Assembly (NCBI RefSeq): GCF_004682015.1
Contig: NZ_SMLM01000002.1
Location: 124,001 to 188,000, forward strand
DNA from: Ramlibacter henchirensis
GTDB lineage: Bacteria; Pseudomonadota; Gammaproteobacteria; Burkholderiales; Burkholderiaceae_C
Length of the DNA stretch: 64,000 nt
Direction: 5' to 3'
Positions 26,418 through 35,095 of the stretch are shown here, piece after piece (within the stretch, counting starts at the first letter, position 1; each line of letters starts with the position of its first letter). The position numbers were made by a program, and so were the translations under genes. The notes under the pieces were generated by a model, which had not been told where the DNA came from, did not search any database, and saw nothing but the letters and a program-made list of their open reading frames with translations.

Positions 26418-27257
26418 ATGCAACTCCTCCGTCGCCAACTCATTGCCGCCGGTTCAGCTTCGCTGCTCCTGCCCCTGCTGCCCGGATGCGCAACCCCACC
26501 GCGCGAAGACTTCAAGCCCGTCGTCGGCCAGGCCGGCAAGGACGTCATCTGGGTGCCGACGCCTGACGCGGTGGTGGAGCGGATGCTCGACATGGCCGAG
26601 GTGAAGCGCGGCGAACGCGTCGTGGACCTGGGCTCGGGCGACGGCAAGATCGCCATCGCGGCCGCCAAGCGCGGCGCCCGAGCTCGGGGCATCGAGTTCA
26701 ATCCGGACATGGTGGCCCTGTCCCGCCGCAACGCGCGGGAGGCGGGCGTGGAGGTCGATTTCGCGCAGGGCGACATCTTCCAGGCCGACTTCTCGGACGC
26801 GGACGTGGTCACGCTGTACCTGCTGCCCAACCTCAATGAGAAGCTGCGCCCGATCCTGCTGGACATGAAGCCCGGTACGCGCGTCACGTCACATCAGTTC
26901 ACCATGGGTCCCTGGACGCCCGACCGCACCGACGACGTGTCCGGCCGCGACGCGCACCTGTGGATCGTGCCCGCGAAGGTGGGCGGCACCTGGACAGTGC
27001 GCGTGGAAGGCGAGCCCCCGCTGCAGGTGGAGCTGCGGCAGCAGTTCCAGCAGCTGGAGGGCGATGCGCTGGTCGGCGGCGAGCGGTTCGCACTGGAACT
27101 GCCTCGCCTGCGCGGACCGGCCATCCGCTTCGACGTCCGGGGCGGCCCCGGGGGGACGATGCGCTTCGAGGGCACGGCCGACAACGGCGGGCGCATGGAC
27201 GGCATGGTGGCCACCGCCGGAGCGCAGCCCAGGCGGTTCACGGCGACGCGGTCGTGA
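26418..27257 (+). CDS. Exported SAM-methyltransferase-fold lipoprotein, copy 2
   Basis: A 279-residue paralogue of the preceding protein, collinear from signal to C-terminus and identical over most positions. It has a signal with Arg-Arg and lipobox ending LLPGC, motif I VVDLGSGDGKIAIAAAKRG, IEFNPDMVALSRRNARE and QGDIFQADFSDADVVTLYL. Differences concentrate in the signal, in the 10 residues after GTRVxSHQF, and near the end. Copy 1 is separated by 131 bases. The GST gene follows directly, and a GTG at 27254 would even overlap the stop. Confidence 0.8.
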   Translation: MQLLRRQLIAAGSASLLLPLLPGCATPPREDFKPVVGQAGKDVIWVPTPDAVVERMLDMAEVKRGERVVDLGSGDGKIAIAAAKRGARARGIEFNPDMVALSRRNAREAGVEVDFAQGDIFQADFSDADVVTLYLLPNLNEKLRPILLDMKPGTRVTSHQFTMGPWTPDRTDDVSGRDAHLWIVPAKVGGTWTVRVEGEPPLQVELRQQFQQLEGDALVGGERFALELPRLRGPAIRFDVRGGPGGTMRFEGTADNGGRMDGMVATAGAQPRRFTATRS

Positions 27258-27289
27258 GCGCGGACGGACCACCGTCTGCGCCCGCGTCC

Positions 27290-28018
27290 ATGCCGTACGA
27301 ACTCCACTACTGGCCCACGATCCAGGGCCGCGGCGAATTCGTCCGGCTTGCGCTCGAAGCCGCGGGCGCGCCGTACAGCGACGTCGCCCGCGAGGAAGGT
27401 GGGATGGAGGCGATGGAACACTATCTCTCGTCCGCCGACGTGCGCCGGCCGCCGTTCGCACCGCCCTTCCTCGTGGACGGCCGCATCGTGGTGGCGCAGA
27501 CCGCGGCCATCCTGATGTACCTGGGGCCGCGGCTCGGGCTGGTGGGCAAGAGCGAAGCCGACGCACTGTGGACGCACCAGCTGCAGCTGACCATCGCCGA
27601 CTTCGTGACCGAGGTGCACGACACGCACCACCCCATCGCGAGCGGGCTCTACTACGAGGAGCAGCAGGCCGAGGCGCAGCGGCGTGCGGCCGACTTCCGC
27701 CAGTCGCGGCTGCCCAAGTTCATGGGCTGGTTCGAGGCGGTGCTCGAACGCAATCCGCGCAACGCGGGCGGTGCTGCGCCGCACCTGGTCGGCAGCCGGC
27801 TCAGTTATGCGGACCTGTCGCTGTTCCAGGTGGTCGAGGGGCTGCAGTACGCCTTCCCGAAGGCCGCGCGCCGTGTGCTGAAGCGCGCACCGCTCGTGGC
27901 CACCCTGCACTCGGGGGTGGCCGCGCACCGGCGGCTGGGCAAGTACTTGGCCAGCGAGCGCCGCATCGCGTTCAACCAGCAGGGGATCTTCCGGCGCTAT
28001 CCGGAGCTGGACGGCTGA
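27290..28018 (+). CDS. Glutathione S-transferase family protein
   Basis: A 242-residue cytosolic GST. The N-terminal thioredoxin-like domain has YELHYWPTIQGRGEFVRLAL (Tyr/Trp/Arg near the GSH site), PPFLVDGRIVVAQTAAILMYL (glutathione-binding Gln-Thr) and an all-helical C-terminal domain from about residue 95. It resembles the alpha/mu/pi/sigma-like bacterial GSTs. An alternative GTG start at 27254 adds 12 residues and overlaps the preceding stop by 4 bases, which would imply coupling to the lipoprotein pair. The substrate is not predictable. Confidence 0.88.
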   Translation: MPYELHYWPTIQGRGEFVRLALEAAGAPYSDVAREEGGMEAMEHYLSSADVRRPPFAPPFLVDGRIVVAQTAAILMYLGPRLGLVGKSEADALWTHQLQLTIADFVTEVHDTHHPIASGLYYEEQQAEAQRRAADFRQSRLPKFMGWFEAVLERNPRNAGGAAPHLVGSRLSYADLSLFQVVEGLQYAFPKAARRVLKRAPLVATLHSGVAAHRRLGKYLASERRIAFNQQGIFRRYPELDG

Positions 28019-28050
28019 TTCGACGCGGCGGTCGAACGCAAGCTGCGCAC

Positions 28051-28746
28051 GTGGGTGACTCGCTTTCAATCCTGCACCTCGATCCCGAGCTGGTCGCCAT
28101 CGACAAGCCACGGGGCCTGTTGGTGCATCCGAGTGCGCTCGATGCGGGCGAGGAGCGCACCGCGCTGGGCTTGCTGCAGCAGCAGCTCGGCGAGCGCCTG
28201 TTCCCCCTGCACCGACTGGACAAGGCGACCAGCGGCGTGTTGCTGTTCGCGCGATCGGCTGCAGTCGCCCGCGAATGGGGGCAGGTTTTCGAAAGCGGCG
28301 CCGTGGCGAAGCAGTACATCGCGCTGGTCCGCGGCTGGCCCGCGGAAAGCGGCCAGATCGACTACCCGCTCGCACGCGATCCCGAACTCCCCTCGGCCGG
28401 CCAGCCCCGCGTCCCCGCTGTCACGCGCTACCGCCGCTTGCGTTGCTTCGAATGGCCGTTCAATGCGGACGGCCGGCACGGCACGAGCCGCTACGCGCTG
28501 ATGGAGGTCGAGTCACTCACCGGCCGCCGCCACCAGATCCGGCGGCACTTCAAGCACATCGCGCATCCGCTGGTCGGGGACACGACGCATGGCAAGGGTG
28601 CGCACAACCGCGCGGTGGCGCAGTGGTTGGGAGTGAACCGGCTGTGGTTGCACGCGGCCAGCATTGGGTTACCGGGTGGGATGCGGATTGACGCTCCGGC
28701 CGGACCGGAGTGGACTTCGCTGTTTGATTCCGAGGCGGAGCGATGA
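28051..28746 (+). CDS. truC: tRNA pseudouridine(65) synthase TruC
   Basis: A 231-residue RluA-family pseudouridine synthase starting at GTG 28051. The catalytic motif HRLDKATSGVLLFAR has Asp57. VAIDKPRGLLVHPS lies upstream, and ALMEVESLTGRRHQIRRHFKHI with HPLVGDTTHG further on is characteristic of TruC, which modifies U65 in tRNA-Ile and tRNA-Asp in E. coli. It begins 32 bases after the GST stop. The final 40 codons use more G/T third positions than the rest of the gene. Confidence 0.88.
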   Translation: MGDSLSILHLDPELVAIDKPRGLLVHPSALDAGEERTALGLLQQQLGERLFPLHRLDKATSGVLLFARSAAVAREWGQVFESGAVAKQYIALVRGWPAESGQIDYPLARDPELPSAGQPRVPAVTRYRRLRCFEWPFNADGRHGTSRYALMEVESLTGRRHQIRRHFKHIAHPLVGDTTHGKGAHNRAVAQWLGVNRLWLHAASIGLPGGMRIDAPAGPEWTSLFDSEAER

Positions 28747-28765
28747 GCCCGCCGCGAACGCATCG

Positions 28766-29458
28766 ATGAGAAACGTCCCCTTGCGCCTGGCCGTACGGTC
28801 GTCCAAGCATCCCGCCCTCGCCGGCTCGGCCGAGCCCGGCGTGCACCGCATCGCGCCCGGGCCGCATGGACTCCGCGAAGCGTTGGTGCGCGTGCCACCA
28901 CGCCAGGCCGAACCCGGCCAGCCGATCCCGCTGGCCTTGATGCTCCACGGCTCCGGCGGCGAGCCCGCTCACGCGCTCGACTACCTGGAGCCCTTCGCCT
29001 CCGATGCCGGCGTGCTGCTGGTCGCCCCCGCTTCACGCGACTACACCTGGGACGCGATCCTCGGACGCCGCGGCCCCGACATCGAGGCGGTGAACCACGC
29101 GCTGCACTGGGCCTTCGACCGCTTCCTCATCCACCCGCAGCGCATCGCGGTGGCGGGCTTTTCCGACGGCGCCTCGTACGCGCTCGCGCTGGGCCTGGCC
29201 AATGGCGACGTGTTCGGGGCCACGGTCGCCCTGTCGCCGGGCTTCATCCCGGGCGTGCAGCCGGTCGTCGCAGGCTCGCGGGTCTTCGTCTCGCACGGGA
29301 CCCACGACACCGTGCTGCCCATCGATCGCTGCAGCCGCCGCATCGTGCAGGTCCTGCGCGAAGAGGACTACTACGTCACCTACGAAGAGTTCGAGGGAGG
29401 CCACGTGATCCCGCCGCGAATTGCCGAGCGGGCCTGCCGCTGGATGCTCGACGGCTGA
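28766..29458 (+). CDS. Alpha/beta hydrolase (phospholipase/carboxylesterase-like)
   Basis: A 230-residue protein with the small-esterase layout. PLALMLHGSGGEPAHA (oxyanion HGSGG) lies near residues 47-62, and the nucleophile elbow is AGFSDGASYALALG with Ser near 128. An Asp-containing VSHGTHDTVLPID and the His-containing EEFEGGHVIPP complete the triad. This pattern matches the carboxylesterase 2/PHB-depolymerase-like group. The start ATG 28766 lies 19 bases after truC. No signal peptide is seen. Confidence 0.85.
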   Translation: MRNVPLRLAVRSSKHPALAGSAEPGVHRIAPGPHGLREALVRVPPRQAEPGQPIPLALMLHGSGGEPAHALDYLEPFASDAGVLLVAPASRDYTWDAILGRRGPDIEAVNHALHWAFDRFLIHPQRIAVAGFSDGASYALALGLANGDVFGATVALSPGFIPGVQPVVAGSRVFVSHGTHDTVLPIDRCSRRIVQVLREEDYYVTYEEFEGGHVIPPRIAERACRWMLDG

Positions 29459-29552
29459 GGGCGGCTCGGCAGGCCTGCGCCAGCCAAGAACTACGCCCTT
29501 CGTCAGCCGCGCCCGACAGCGCCCAAGCTTGCGATCACGCGATGCTCCGCGG

Positions 29553-30644
29553 ATGAACATGATGAGCTCCGGCGCGGCACGCGCCACTTCCATCGGTGCC
29601 CTGGCGGCCGTGGCCGCAGCGGCCAGCGCGTTCTGGGTCGAGCAGCGCGCCCGCGCGGCCGAACGGCGCTACCAGGCGCACAACCACCTCGTCTACATCA
29701 ACGGCACGCGGCTGCACTACCAGCTGGTGGGCGAAGGCCCGCCCGTGATGCTGGTGCACGGCAACCTCGTGCATGGAGCGGACTTCGAGGCCAGCGGGCT
29801 GCTGGAGCGGCTGGCGCGCAAGCACCAGGTGCTGGTGATCGACCGGCCCGGCTTCGGCCACAGCGACCGGCCACGCGACCAGGTGTGGACGCCCGCGCGG
29901 CAGGCGCGCTTGCTGCACCACGCGGCTTCGGTGCTCGGCCTGGACCGGCCTGTCGTCGTCGGCCATTCGCTGGGCACGCAGGTGGCGCTGTGCATGGCCC
30001 TGCAGGAGCCCTCGAGCGTGGCCGGTCTGGTGCTCGTGAGCGGCTATTACTGGCCGAGCTTCCGGCTGGACCGGTGGATGGCGATGCCGGCGGCCCTGCC
30101 CTTGCTGGGCGACCTGCTTCGCTACACGACCGAGGCCTGGACGGCGCGGGCGTCGCTCGGCCAGGCGGTGCGGTCCATGTTCCACCCCAACCCGGTGCCG
30201 GCCCGCTTCATCGAGCTGCTGCCGCGCGAGATGCTGCTGCGCCCCTTGCAGCAGCGGGCGACGCTCGAGGACGGCAGCGACATGGTGCCGCAGGCCCGCG
30301 CGCTCGCGAAGCAGTACGGCAACCTGCGCGTGCCCGTCACGCTGATCGCGGGCGCCAAGGACCGCATCGTGACGCCGCGGCAGACGCTGCGCCTGCAGTC
30401 CAGGCTGCCGCAGGCGCGGGTGCACATGCTCGCGGGCGTGGGCCACATGGCCCACTACCACGCGCACGAGCAGATCGAGCGGGCCATCGACGAGGCGTTC
30501 GGTGCGAAGAGGACGGGGACGATCGCATCCTTCGATCCACACGTGCCGCCCACCGTGCGCCCGATCATCGCGGCCCACGAGCAACGCAGCCGGGATGAAG
30601 CCAAGGCGCCGCTGCCCGAGGCGGCGGTCGATCGTTCGCCGTAA
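29553..30644 (+). CDS. Membrane-anchored alpha/beta hydrolase
   Basis: A 363-residue protein with an N-terminal hydrophobic Ala-rich helix (about residues 10-30) that could be a signal anchor. The alpha/beta hydrolase domain follows: VMLVHGNLVHGAD (oxyanion), DRPGFGHSDRP, nucleophile GHSLGTQVALCMAL near 140, IAGAKDRIVTP (Asp) and AGVGHMAHYHA (His). The C-terminal 40 residues are polar and probably disordered. Similarity is to generic hydrolases of the haloalkane dehalogenase/epoxide hydrolase superfamily. The substrate is unknown. Confidence 0.85.
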   Translation: MNMMSSGAARATSIGALAAVAAAASAFWVEQRARAAERRYQAHNHLVYINGTRLHYQLVGEGPPVMLVHGNLVHGADFEASGLLERLARKHQVLVIDRPGFGHSDRPRDQVWTPARQARLLHHAASVLGLDRPVVVGHSLGTQVALCMALQEPSSVAGLVLVSGYYWPSFRLDRWMAMPAALPLLGDLLRYTTEAWTARASLGQAVRSMFHPNPVPARFIELLPREMLLRPLQQRATLEDGSDMVPQARALAKQYGNLRVPVTLIAGAKDRIVTPRQTLRLQSRLPQARVHMLAGVGHMAHYHAHEQIERAIDEAFGAKRTGTIASFDPHVPPTVRPIIAAHEQRSRDEAKAPLPEAAVDRSP

Positions 30645-30661
30645 CCCGCAAACGCGCGCGT

Positions 30662-31465
30662 TCAGGCGCGCGCCACTTCGTCGAGGAATCCGGCGATCGC
30701 CCGGTTGACCGGCTCCGGCTGCGTCACCGGTCCCATGTGCCCCAGCTGCGGGAAGTCCACGCGGCGCGCGTTCGCCAGCACGGGCACGAGCCGCTCGGCC
30801 ACGCAGTGCGACGAGTCCGGCGAGCGGCCGCCGACCATGTACAGCACGGGGATGCGCAGTCGGCCCAGATCTTCCAGCGTCGCGGGCTCGGTGAGCAACG
30901 CGTGCGCCCAGCGGCGGATGTTGCGCACCGAATCCACGATGGGCGGGCGGCGCTCGGCCGGCGTGCGGTCGAAGCTGCCCTCGCCCATCCAGAAGTCGAT
31001 GAAGGCGCGGGCCGCACCCTCGCCGTCGCCGCGGTCAAGGCACGCCGCGCTGGCGCGCACCGCCTGCTGGATGCCTTCCGTGCGGTTCGGCCGCGGCGTG
31101 TCGCGGTCCACCAGCGCGAAGATCGTGGGCTCGTAGACGGACAGGCTGCGCACCTGCGCGGGATGCATCAGCGCAGCCTTCAGCGCGATGCACGCGCCGT
31201 AGGAATGGCCGACCAGGTGCACGCCGCCGCGCGCGGAGGCGATCAGCGGCTCGATCAGGGCGACTTCGTCGGCGAGACGTATCTCGCGGTCCGAGGGCCA
31301 CTCCGGCGACTTGCCCGAGCCCCAGGAGTCCACCGTCACGACACGAAACCGGTCGGCCAGCATCTCCATCAGCGGGCGCCATTGGCCCGAGTGCGCTGCG
31401 TTGGAATGCAGGCACAGCACCGTGGGGCCGGCGCCGGCTTCGCGGAAGAACGGTGCAGTGGGCAT
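30662..31465 (-). CDS. Alpha/beta hydrolase
   Basis: A 267-residue cytosolic alpha/beta hydrolase, convergent with the previous one (17 bases between stops). Motifs in order are LCLHSNAAHSGQW, VDSWGSGKSPEW, nucleophile GHSYGACIALKAAL near residue 96, YMVGGRSPDS and QLGHMGPVTQPE with the likely His. It belongs to the broad MhpC/BioH-like group. The substrate cannot be read from sequence. Confidence 0.85.
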   Translation of the reverse strand: MPTAPFFREAGAGPTVLCLHSNAAHSGQWRPLMEMLADRFRVVTVDSWGSGKSPEWPSDREIRLADEVALIEPLIASARGGVHLVGHSYGACIALKAALMHPAQVRSLSVYEPTIFALVDRDTPRPNRTEGIQQAVRASAACLDRGDGEGAARAFIDFWMGEGSFDRTPAERRPPIVDSVRNIRRWAHALLTEPATLEDLGRLRIPVLYMVGGRSPDSSHCVAERLVPVLANARRVDFPQLGHMGPVTQPEPVNRAIAGFLDEVARA

Positions 31466-31779
31466 GGAGGCTCCGGCGTGGGCGGCGCGCCACTATCAGC
31501 CCGCATGCGCCAGGCGTCAACGCGTTCGCACAGCTGATCTTTCGGCGCATGTCGCGGAAAACTGCACGTCGCAGGCGGCGCCCTGCAACGGCGCCCTCGG
31601 CGGCTGTTTCGCACGGATGCAATCGCAGCTCGGCCGCGCGGCGCCAAGCTCTGCGGATCGTTTCTAATACGCCCGCTCCCGGGCTTATCGCCCTCCTCCG
31701 AGGCCGGCCAAGGCCGCCTCCCCGCCCACGCTGGCACCACAGGAAAGAGCAACGGCACCCCGCGGGTGCGAAGGATCGT
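31466..31779. other. Intergenic region upstream of the DUF3348-DUF802 operon
   Basis: This 314-base gap separates a reverse-strand hydrolase from the four-gene operon. No coding frame is convincing. A TAATAC hexamer near 31665 could be a -10 box for the operon, but no matching -35 was seen. An AAGGA at 31771-31775 supplies the ribosome site for the first gene. Short GC-rich inverted repeats occur without a T-tract. Confidence 0.4.
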
Positions 31780-32526
31780 TTGTTGCACGGCATCTCTTCT
31801 TCCATCGGCGCTTCGAAGCTGGTCCGCCTGCTGGGCGCATGGTCGCCCGTGGATGCGGATGCGGGCGGGCCCGACGTCGCCGAGCGAATGAGCACGTGGT
31901 TCGGCCCGCTCGATGCGATCCGGCTGCAGGCCGTGCACCAGGCCCTGCGCGCGGGTCCGGCCGGCGACACGCGGCGCGCGAAAACGAGCGGCAAGCAAGT
32001 GGATGCCGTCGCGCAGGACGTGCAGCGGGTGCGCGCTGTGCTGTCGAAAGCGATCTCGCAGGACCCGCTGGCGCTGGCCAACCTCAAGCCCGCCGATGAG
32101 GGCTTCGGCTACGCGTCCTATCAGCAACGCCACCTCGAGCTGCAGCGCCAGATGGGCCAGATGCTCGGCGCGTTGCGTGACCACGTGCGGCAGGCCGTCT
32201 CGCGCATCTCTCCACAACTGCGGCAGCTCGCCGTTCTCGACGCGGCATTCGAGGAGCTGCTCGCCGAGCGCGAGCAGGCCCTCTTGCCCACGACTGCGTC
32301 CCTGCTGGAGCGCCGCTTCCATCAACTGCGTTCGACATACCGCCAGGAGCAGGACGCCGCCGGCGAGCCGGACGATCCCGCCCAGTGGCGCCAGCCCGGC
32401 GGCTGGCTCCACACCTTCGAACAGGACTGGCGCCAGGCACTGCTCGCCGAGCTGGAGCTGCGCCTCGAACCCGTCGCGGGCCTGGTCGACGCGCTGCGCC
32501 ACGAATCCGGAATCCAGAAAGCATGA
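31780..32526 (+). CDS. DUF3348 family protein, first gene of motor-like operon
   Basis: A 248-residue cytosolic, mostly helical protein starting at TTG (31780 or the adjacent 31783), with AAGGA 4-7 bases upstream. The N-terminal SKLVRLLGAW, AERMSTWFGPLDAIRLQAVHQAL and the central FGYASYQQRHLELQRQM are characteristic of DUF3348, a Burkholderiales/Pseudomonas family of unknown function found beside DUF802 genes. There are no TM segments or catalytic motifs. Its stop overlaps the DUF802 start (ATGA). Within the operon it is a plausible cytosolic partner of the DUF802 coiled-coil tail, which is inference from context only. Confidence 0.8.
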   Translation: MLHGISSSIGASKLVRLLGAWSPVDADAGGPDVAERMSTWFGPLDAIRLQAVHQALRAGPAGDTRRAKTSGKQVDAVAQDVQRVRAVLSKAISQDPLALANLKPADEGFGYASYQQRHLELQRQMGQMLGALRDHVRQAVSRISPQLRQLAVLDAAFEELLAEREQALLPTTASLLERRFHQLRSTYRQEQDAAGEPDDPAQWRQPGGWLHTFEQDWRQALLAELELRLEPVAGLVDALRHESGIQKA

Positions 32527-34430
32527 ACCACCGCTCCTTCGCCCTCGCCTTCTGCATCGGCCTGCTCGCGCTTGCGTGGGTGGGCTTCAGCTTCGTGGGG
32601 ACCAGCTGGCTGGCCCTGGTGATGACCGTGGTGATCGCCGCGGTGTACCTGCTGGGCGCCTTCGAGCTGCGGCAGTTCCGCGCGACGACTGCGGGCCTGC
32701 GCAATGCGCTGGAAGGTTTGAACGAAACACCCGCGACGCTGCCCGACTGGCTGGAGCGCGTGCCTTCTCCGCTGCGCCCGGTCGTCCGTTCGCGCATCGA
32801 AGGCGAGCGCGGCGGCCTGCCCGGCCCGGCGCTCACGCCCTACCTCGTGGGACTGCTGGTCATGCTCGGCATGCTGGGCACCTTCCTCGGCATGGTGATC
32901 ACGTTCAAGGGCGCGGTGTTCGCGCTGGAAGGCTCGACTGACCTGCAGGCCATCCGCTCGGCGCTGGCCGAACCGATCCGCGGGCTCGGGCTTTCGTTCG
33001 GCACCTCGGTGGCCGGCGTGGCCGCTTCCGCCATGCTGGGCCTGATGTCCGCGATCAGCCGGCGCGAGCGGCTCGAAGCCGGGCGGCTGCTCGATACACG
33101 CGTGGCCACCGTGCTGCAGCCGTTCTCGCTGACGCACCACCGGCAGGAAACGGTTCGCGCGCTGCAGGCGCAGGCGCGATCGCTGCCCGAGGTGGTCGAC
33201 GCGCTGCACAAGGTGATGGAGCGCATCGAGCGCCGCAGCGAGCAGCTGGATGCGCAACTGCTGGACCGGCAGGCGCAGCTGCAGCGCGAAGTCACGCTGG
33301 CGTACTCGGAGCTCGCGCGCAACGTCGGCGCTTCGCTGCAGGAGAGCCTGGCGGCGAATGCGAAGACCACGGGCGAGACGGTGCAGCCGATCGTCGAGAA
33401 GGCCATGGCGAAAATCGTGGATGAATCGCAGCGGCTGCATCGACGCCTGGGCGACGTGGCGCAGTCGCAGGTGGATTCGCTCACCAGACAGTTCACCGCG
33501 GCGGAGCAGCAGCGGCTGCAGGCCTGGACCGACGCGCTGGAACGCCGCGCGCAGCAGGTCACGGATCGCGCCGGCGCGCAGTCGCTGCAGGCGCTGGAGC
33601 AGGTGTCGCGATTGCTGGAGCAGTCGCGGCAGCTGGTCGAGTCGCGCGCCGAAGTGGAATCGCGCTGGCTGCAGCAGCATGGCGAGCGCATGGACAAGCT
33701 TGCGCAGCTGTGGCGCACGGAACTCGGCGCGCTGCGGCAGGAAGAGAGCCAGCGGGGCGAGGCCGCGGTGCAGCGCCTGTCGGACCTGGAGGCGGCCGTC
33801 GCGCAGCACCTCGCCACGCTGGGCGCCGCGCTGGAAGTGCCCATCACGCGCCTGCTGAACACCGCGGCCGAAGTGCCGCAGGCCGCGGCCGGCGTGATCG
33901 GGCAACTGCGCGAGGAGATGAGCCGCGTGGCCGAACGAGACAACCTCGCGCTGCAGGAGCGCACCGTGCTGCTCGAGCGCCTGGGCGCGCTGGTGCAGTC
34001 GGTGGAACAGGCGTCGGGCGAGCAGCGCGCGGCCGTCGAAAGCATGGTCGGTTCCGCCACGTCGGTGCTGGAGCAGGCCCACGCGCGTTTCGCTCAGGCG
34101 CTCGATTCGCAGGCCGCCCAGGCGACCGACATGGCTTCGCGCGTCAGCGGCAGCGCGACCGAGCTGACCGGGCTGGCCGAGTCGTTCGGCGAGAGCGTGC
34201 GGCACTTCCAGGCCAGCCACGACAAGCTCACCGAGACGCTGCAGCGCGTGGAGACTTCGCTGAACCGCTCGACGGCTCGCAGCGACGAGCAGCTCGCGTA
34301 CTACGTGGCGCAGGCGCGCGAGGTCATCGACCTGAGCATCGCTTCGCAGCAGGGCGTGATCGAGAGCCTGCGCCAATTGCAACAGGGCAAGGCGCGGCCG
34401 CAGCAGCCGGTGGCGGAAAGCCTCGCATGA
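32523..34430 (+). CDS. DUF802 protein: MotA/TolQ/ExbB-like four-TM domain with long coiled-coil tail
   Basis: A 635-residue inner-membrane protein. TM1 is about 6-25, TM2 28-46, TM3 108-128 and TM4 154-178. TM3 (LVMLGMLGTFLGMVITF) and TM4 (LGLSFGTSVAGVAASAMLG) carry the Gly-rich and Thr/Ser/Ala-rich signatures of MotA/TolQ/ExbB proton-channel subunits. Residues about 185-635 are a continuous Ala/Gln/Glu/Arg-rich heptad-like coiled coil predicted to project into the cytoplasm. This is the ZorA layout, where the tail relays motor motion. ATGA overlaps link it to DUF3348 upstream and to the OmpA gene downstream. Confidence 0.88.
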   Translation: MNHRSFALAFCIGLLALAWVGFSFVGTSWLALVMTVVIAAVYLLGAFELRQFRATTAGLRNALEGLNETPATLPDWLERVPSPLRPVVRSRIEGERGGLPGPALTPYLVGLLVMLGMLGTFLGMVITFKGAVFALEGSTDLQAIRSALAEPIRGLGLSFGTSVAGVAASAMLGLMSAISRRERLEAGRLLDTRVATVLQPFSLTHHRQETVRALQAQARSLPEVVDALHKVMERIERRSEQLDAQLLDRQAQLQREVTLAYSELARNVGASLQESLAANAKTTGETVQPIVEKAMAKIVDESQRLHRRLGDVAQSQVDSLTRQFTAAEQQRLQAWTDALERRAQQVTDRAGAQSLQALEQVSRLLEQSRQLVESRAEVESRWLQQHGERMDKLAQLWRTELGALRQEESQRGEAAVQRLSDLEAAVAQHLATLGAALEVPITRLLNTAAEVPQAAAGVIGQLREEMSRVAERDNLALQERTVLLERLGALVQSVEQASGEQRAAVESMVGSATSVLEQAHARFAQALDSQAAQATDMASRVSGSATELTGLAESFGESVRHFQASHDKLTETLQRVETSLNRSTARSDEQLAYYVAQAREVIDLSIASQQGVIESLRQLQQGKARPQQPVAESLA

Positions 34431-35095
34431 TCGAGCAGCTGGACGACGGTGACGCCGCGGCGCAGGACGTCGCGCCGGTCTGGACCGTCTTCGCCGACCT
34501 GATGGCCGGCCTGGTCGGCGCCTTCGTGCTGGTGCTGGTGGGCGTGCTGGTGGGCCAGATGGATCTGGTGGCGACACTGCAGTCGGAGATCGAGAAGCGC
34601 CGCATCGAGGAGCAGCGCCGCATCGCGCTGGAGAAGGCGCTGGCGGTTCCGCTCGCCGCCGGCCGCATCACCGTGGACAACGGCCGCATCGGCATCAGCG
34701 GCAGCGTGCTGTTCGCCGTCAACTCCGACCAGCTGCGTCCCGAGGGCCGGCAGCTGCTCAAGAGCCTGGTGCATCCGCTGCGCGTCTACCTGGGCGAGCG
34801 CAACGAGCTGCTGATGGTCAGCGGCTTCACCGACGACAAGCCCGTGTCCGACGGCAATCGCCGCTTCGACGACAACCTGGAGCTGTCGGCGCAGCGCGCG
34901 TTGAAGGTGACACGCGCGCTGGTCGAGGAAGGCATGCCCTCGTCGCAGGTGTTCGCGGCCGCGTTCGGACCGGAGCAGCCGGTGGCATCGAACGCGACCG
35001 AGCAAGGCCGTGCGCTGAACCGGCGGGTGGAGATGGCGCCGGTGCCGCGGGCTCCGGCAGCGAAGAGTCCGGCCACGACAGCGGCGGCTCGATGA
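34427..35095 (+). CDS. OmpA/MotB-like protein of the motor operon
   Basis: A 222-residue protein with a short cytosolic N-terminus, one TM helix (about 22-44) carrying Asp24 in VFADLMAGLVGAF, then a charged helix (LQSEIEKRRIEEQRR) and an OmpA-type peptidoglycan-binding domain (about 80-195: VLFAVNSDQLRPEG, SGFTDDKPV, LELSAQRALKV, NRRVEM). The TM Asp matches the proton-accepting residue of MotB, TolR, ExbD and ZorB. It is coupled by ATGA overlaps to the DUF802 gene before and the DUF2894 gene after. Together with DUF802 it should form an ion-driven complex anchored to the wall. Confidence 0.9.
   Translation: MIEQLDDGDAAAQDVAPVWTVFADLMAGLVGAFVLVLVGVLVGQMDLVATLQSEIEKRRIEEQRRIALEKALAVPLAAGRITVDNGRIGISGSVLFAVNSDQLRPEGRQLLKSLVHPLRVYLGERNELLMVSGFTDDKPVSDGNRRFDDNLELSAQRALKVTRALVEEGMPSSQVFAAAFGPEQPVASNATEQGRALNRRVEMAPVPRAPAAKSPATTAAAR

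Larger units (their letters stand above)
25441..27257 (+). repeat. Tandem gene duplication
   Basis: The two methyltransferase-fold genes are direct repeats at DNA as well as protein level. For example the bases around 25597-25645 and 26568-26616 differ at only one or so positions. The repeat unit is about 970 bases long, and the 131-base spacer is not itself clearly duplicated. Strong nucleotide similarity suggests a fairly recent duplication or ongoing gene conversion. Confidence 0.75.

Noticed and set aside
31783..32526. Reading the DUF3348 protein as a phasin or flagellar factor
   Set aside because: It is helical and soluble, but neither the phasin domain pattern nor any flagellar neighbour is present.
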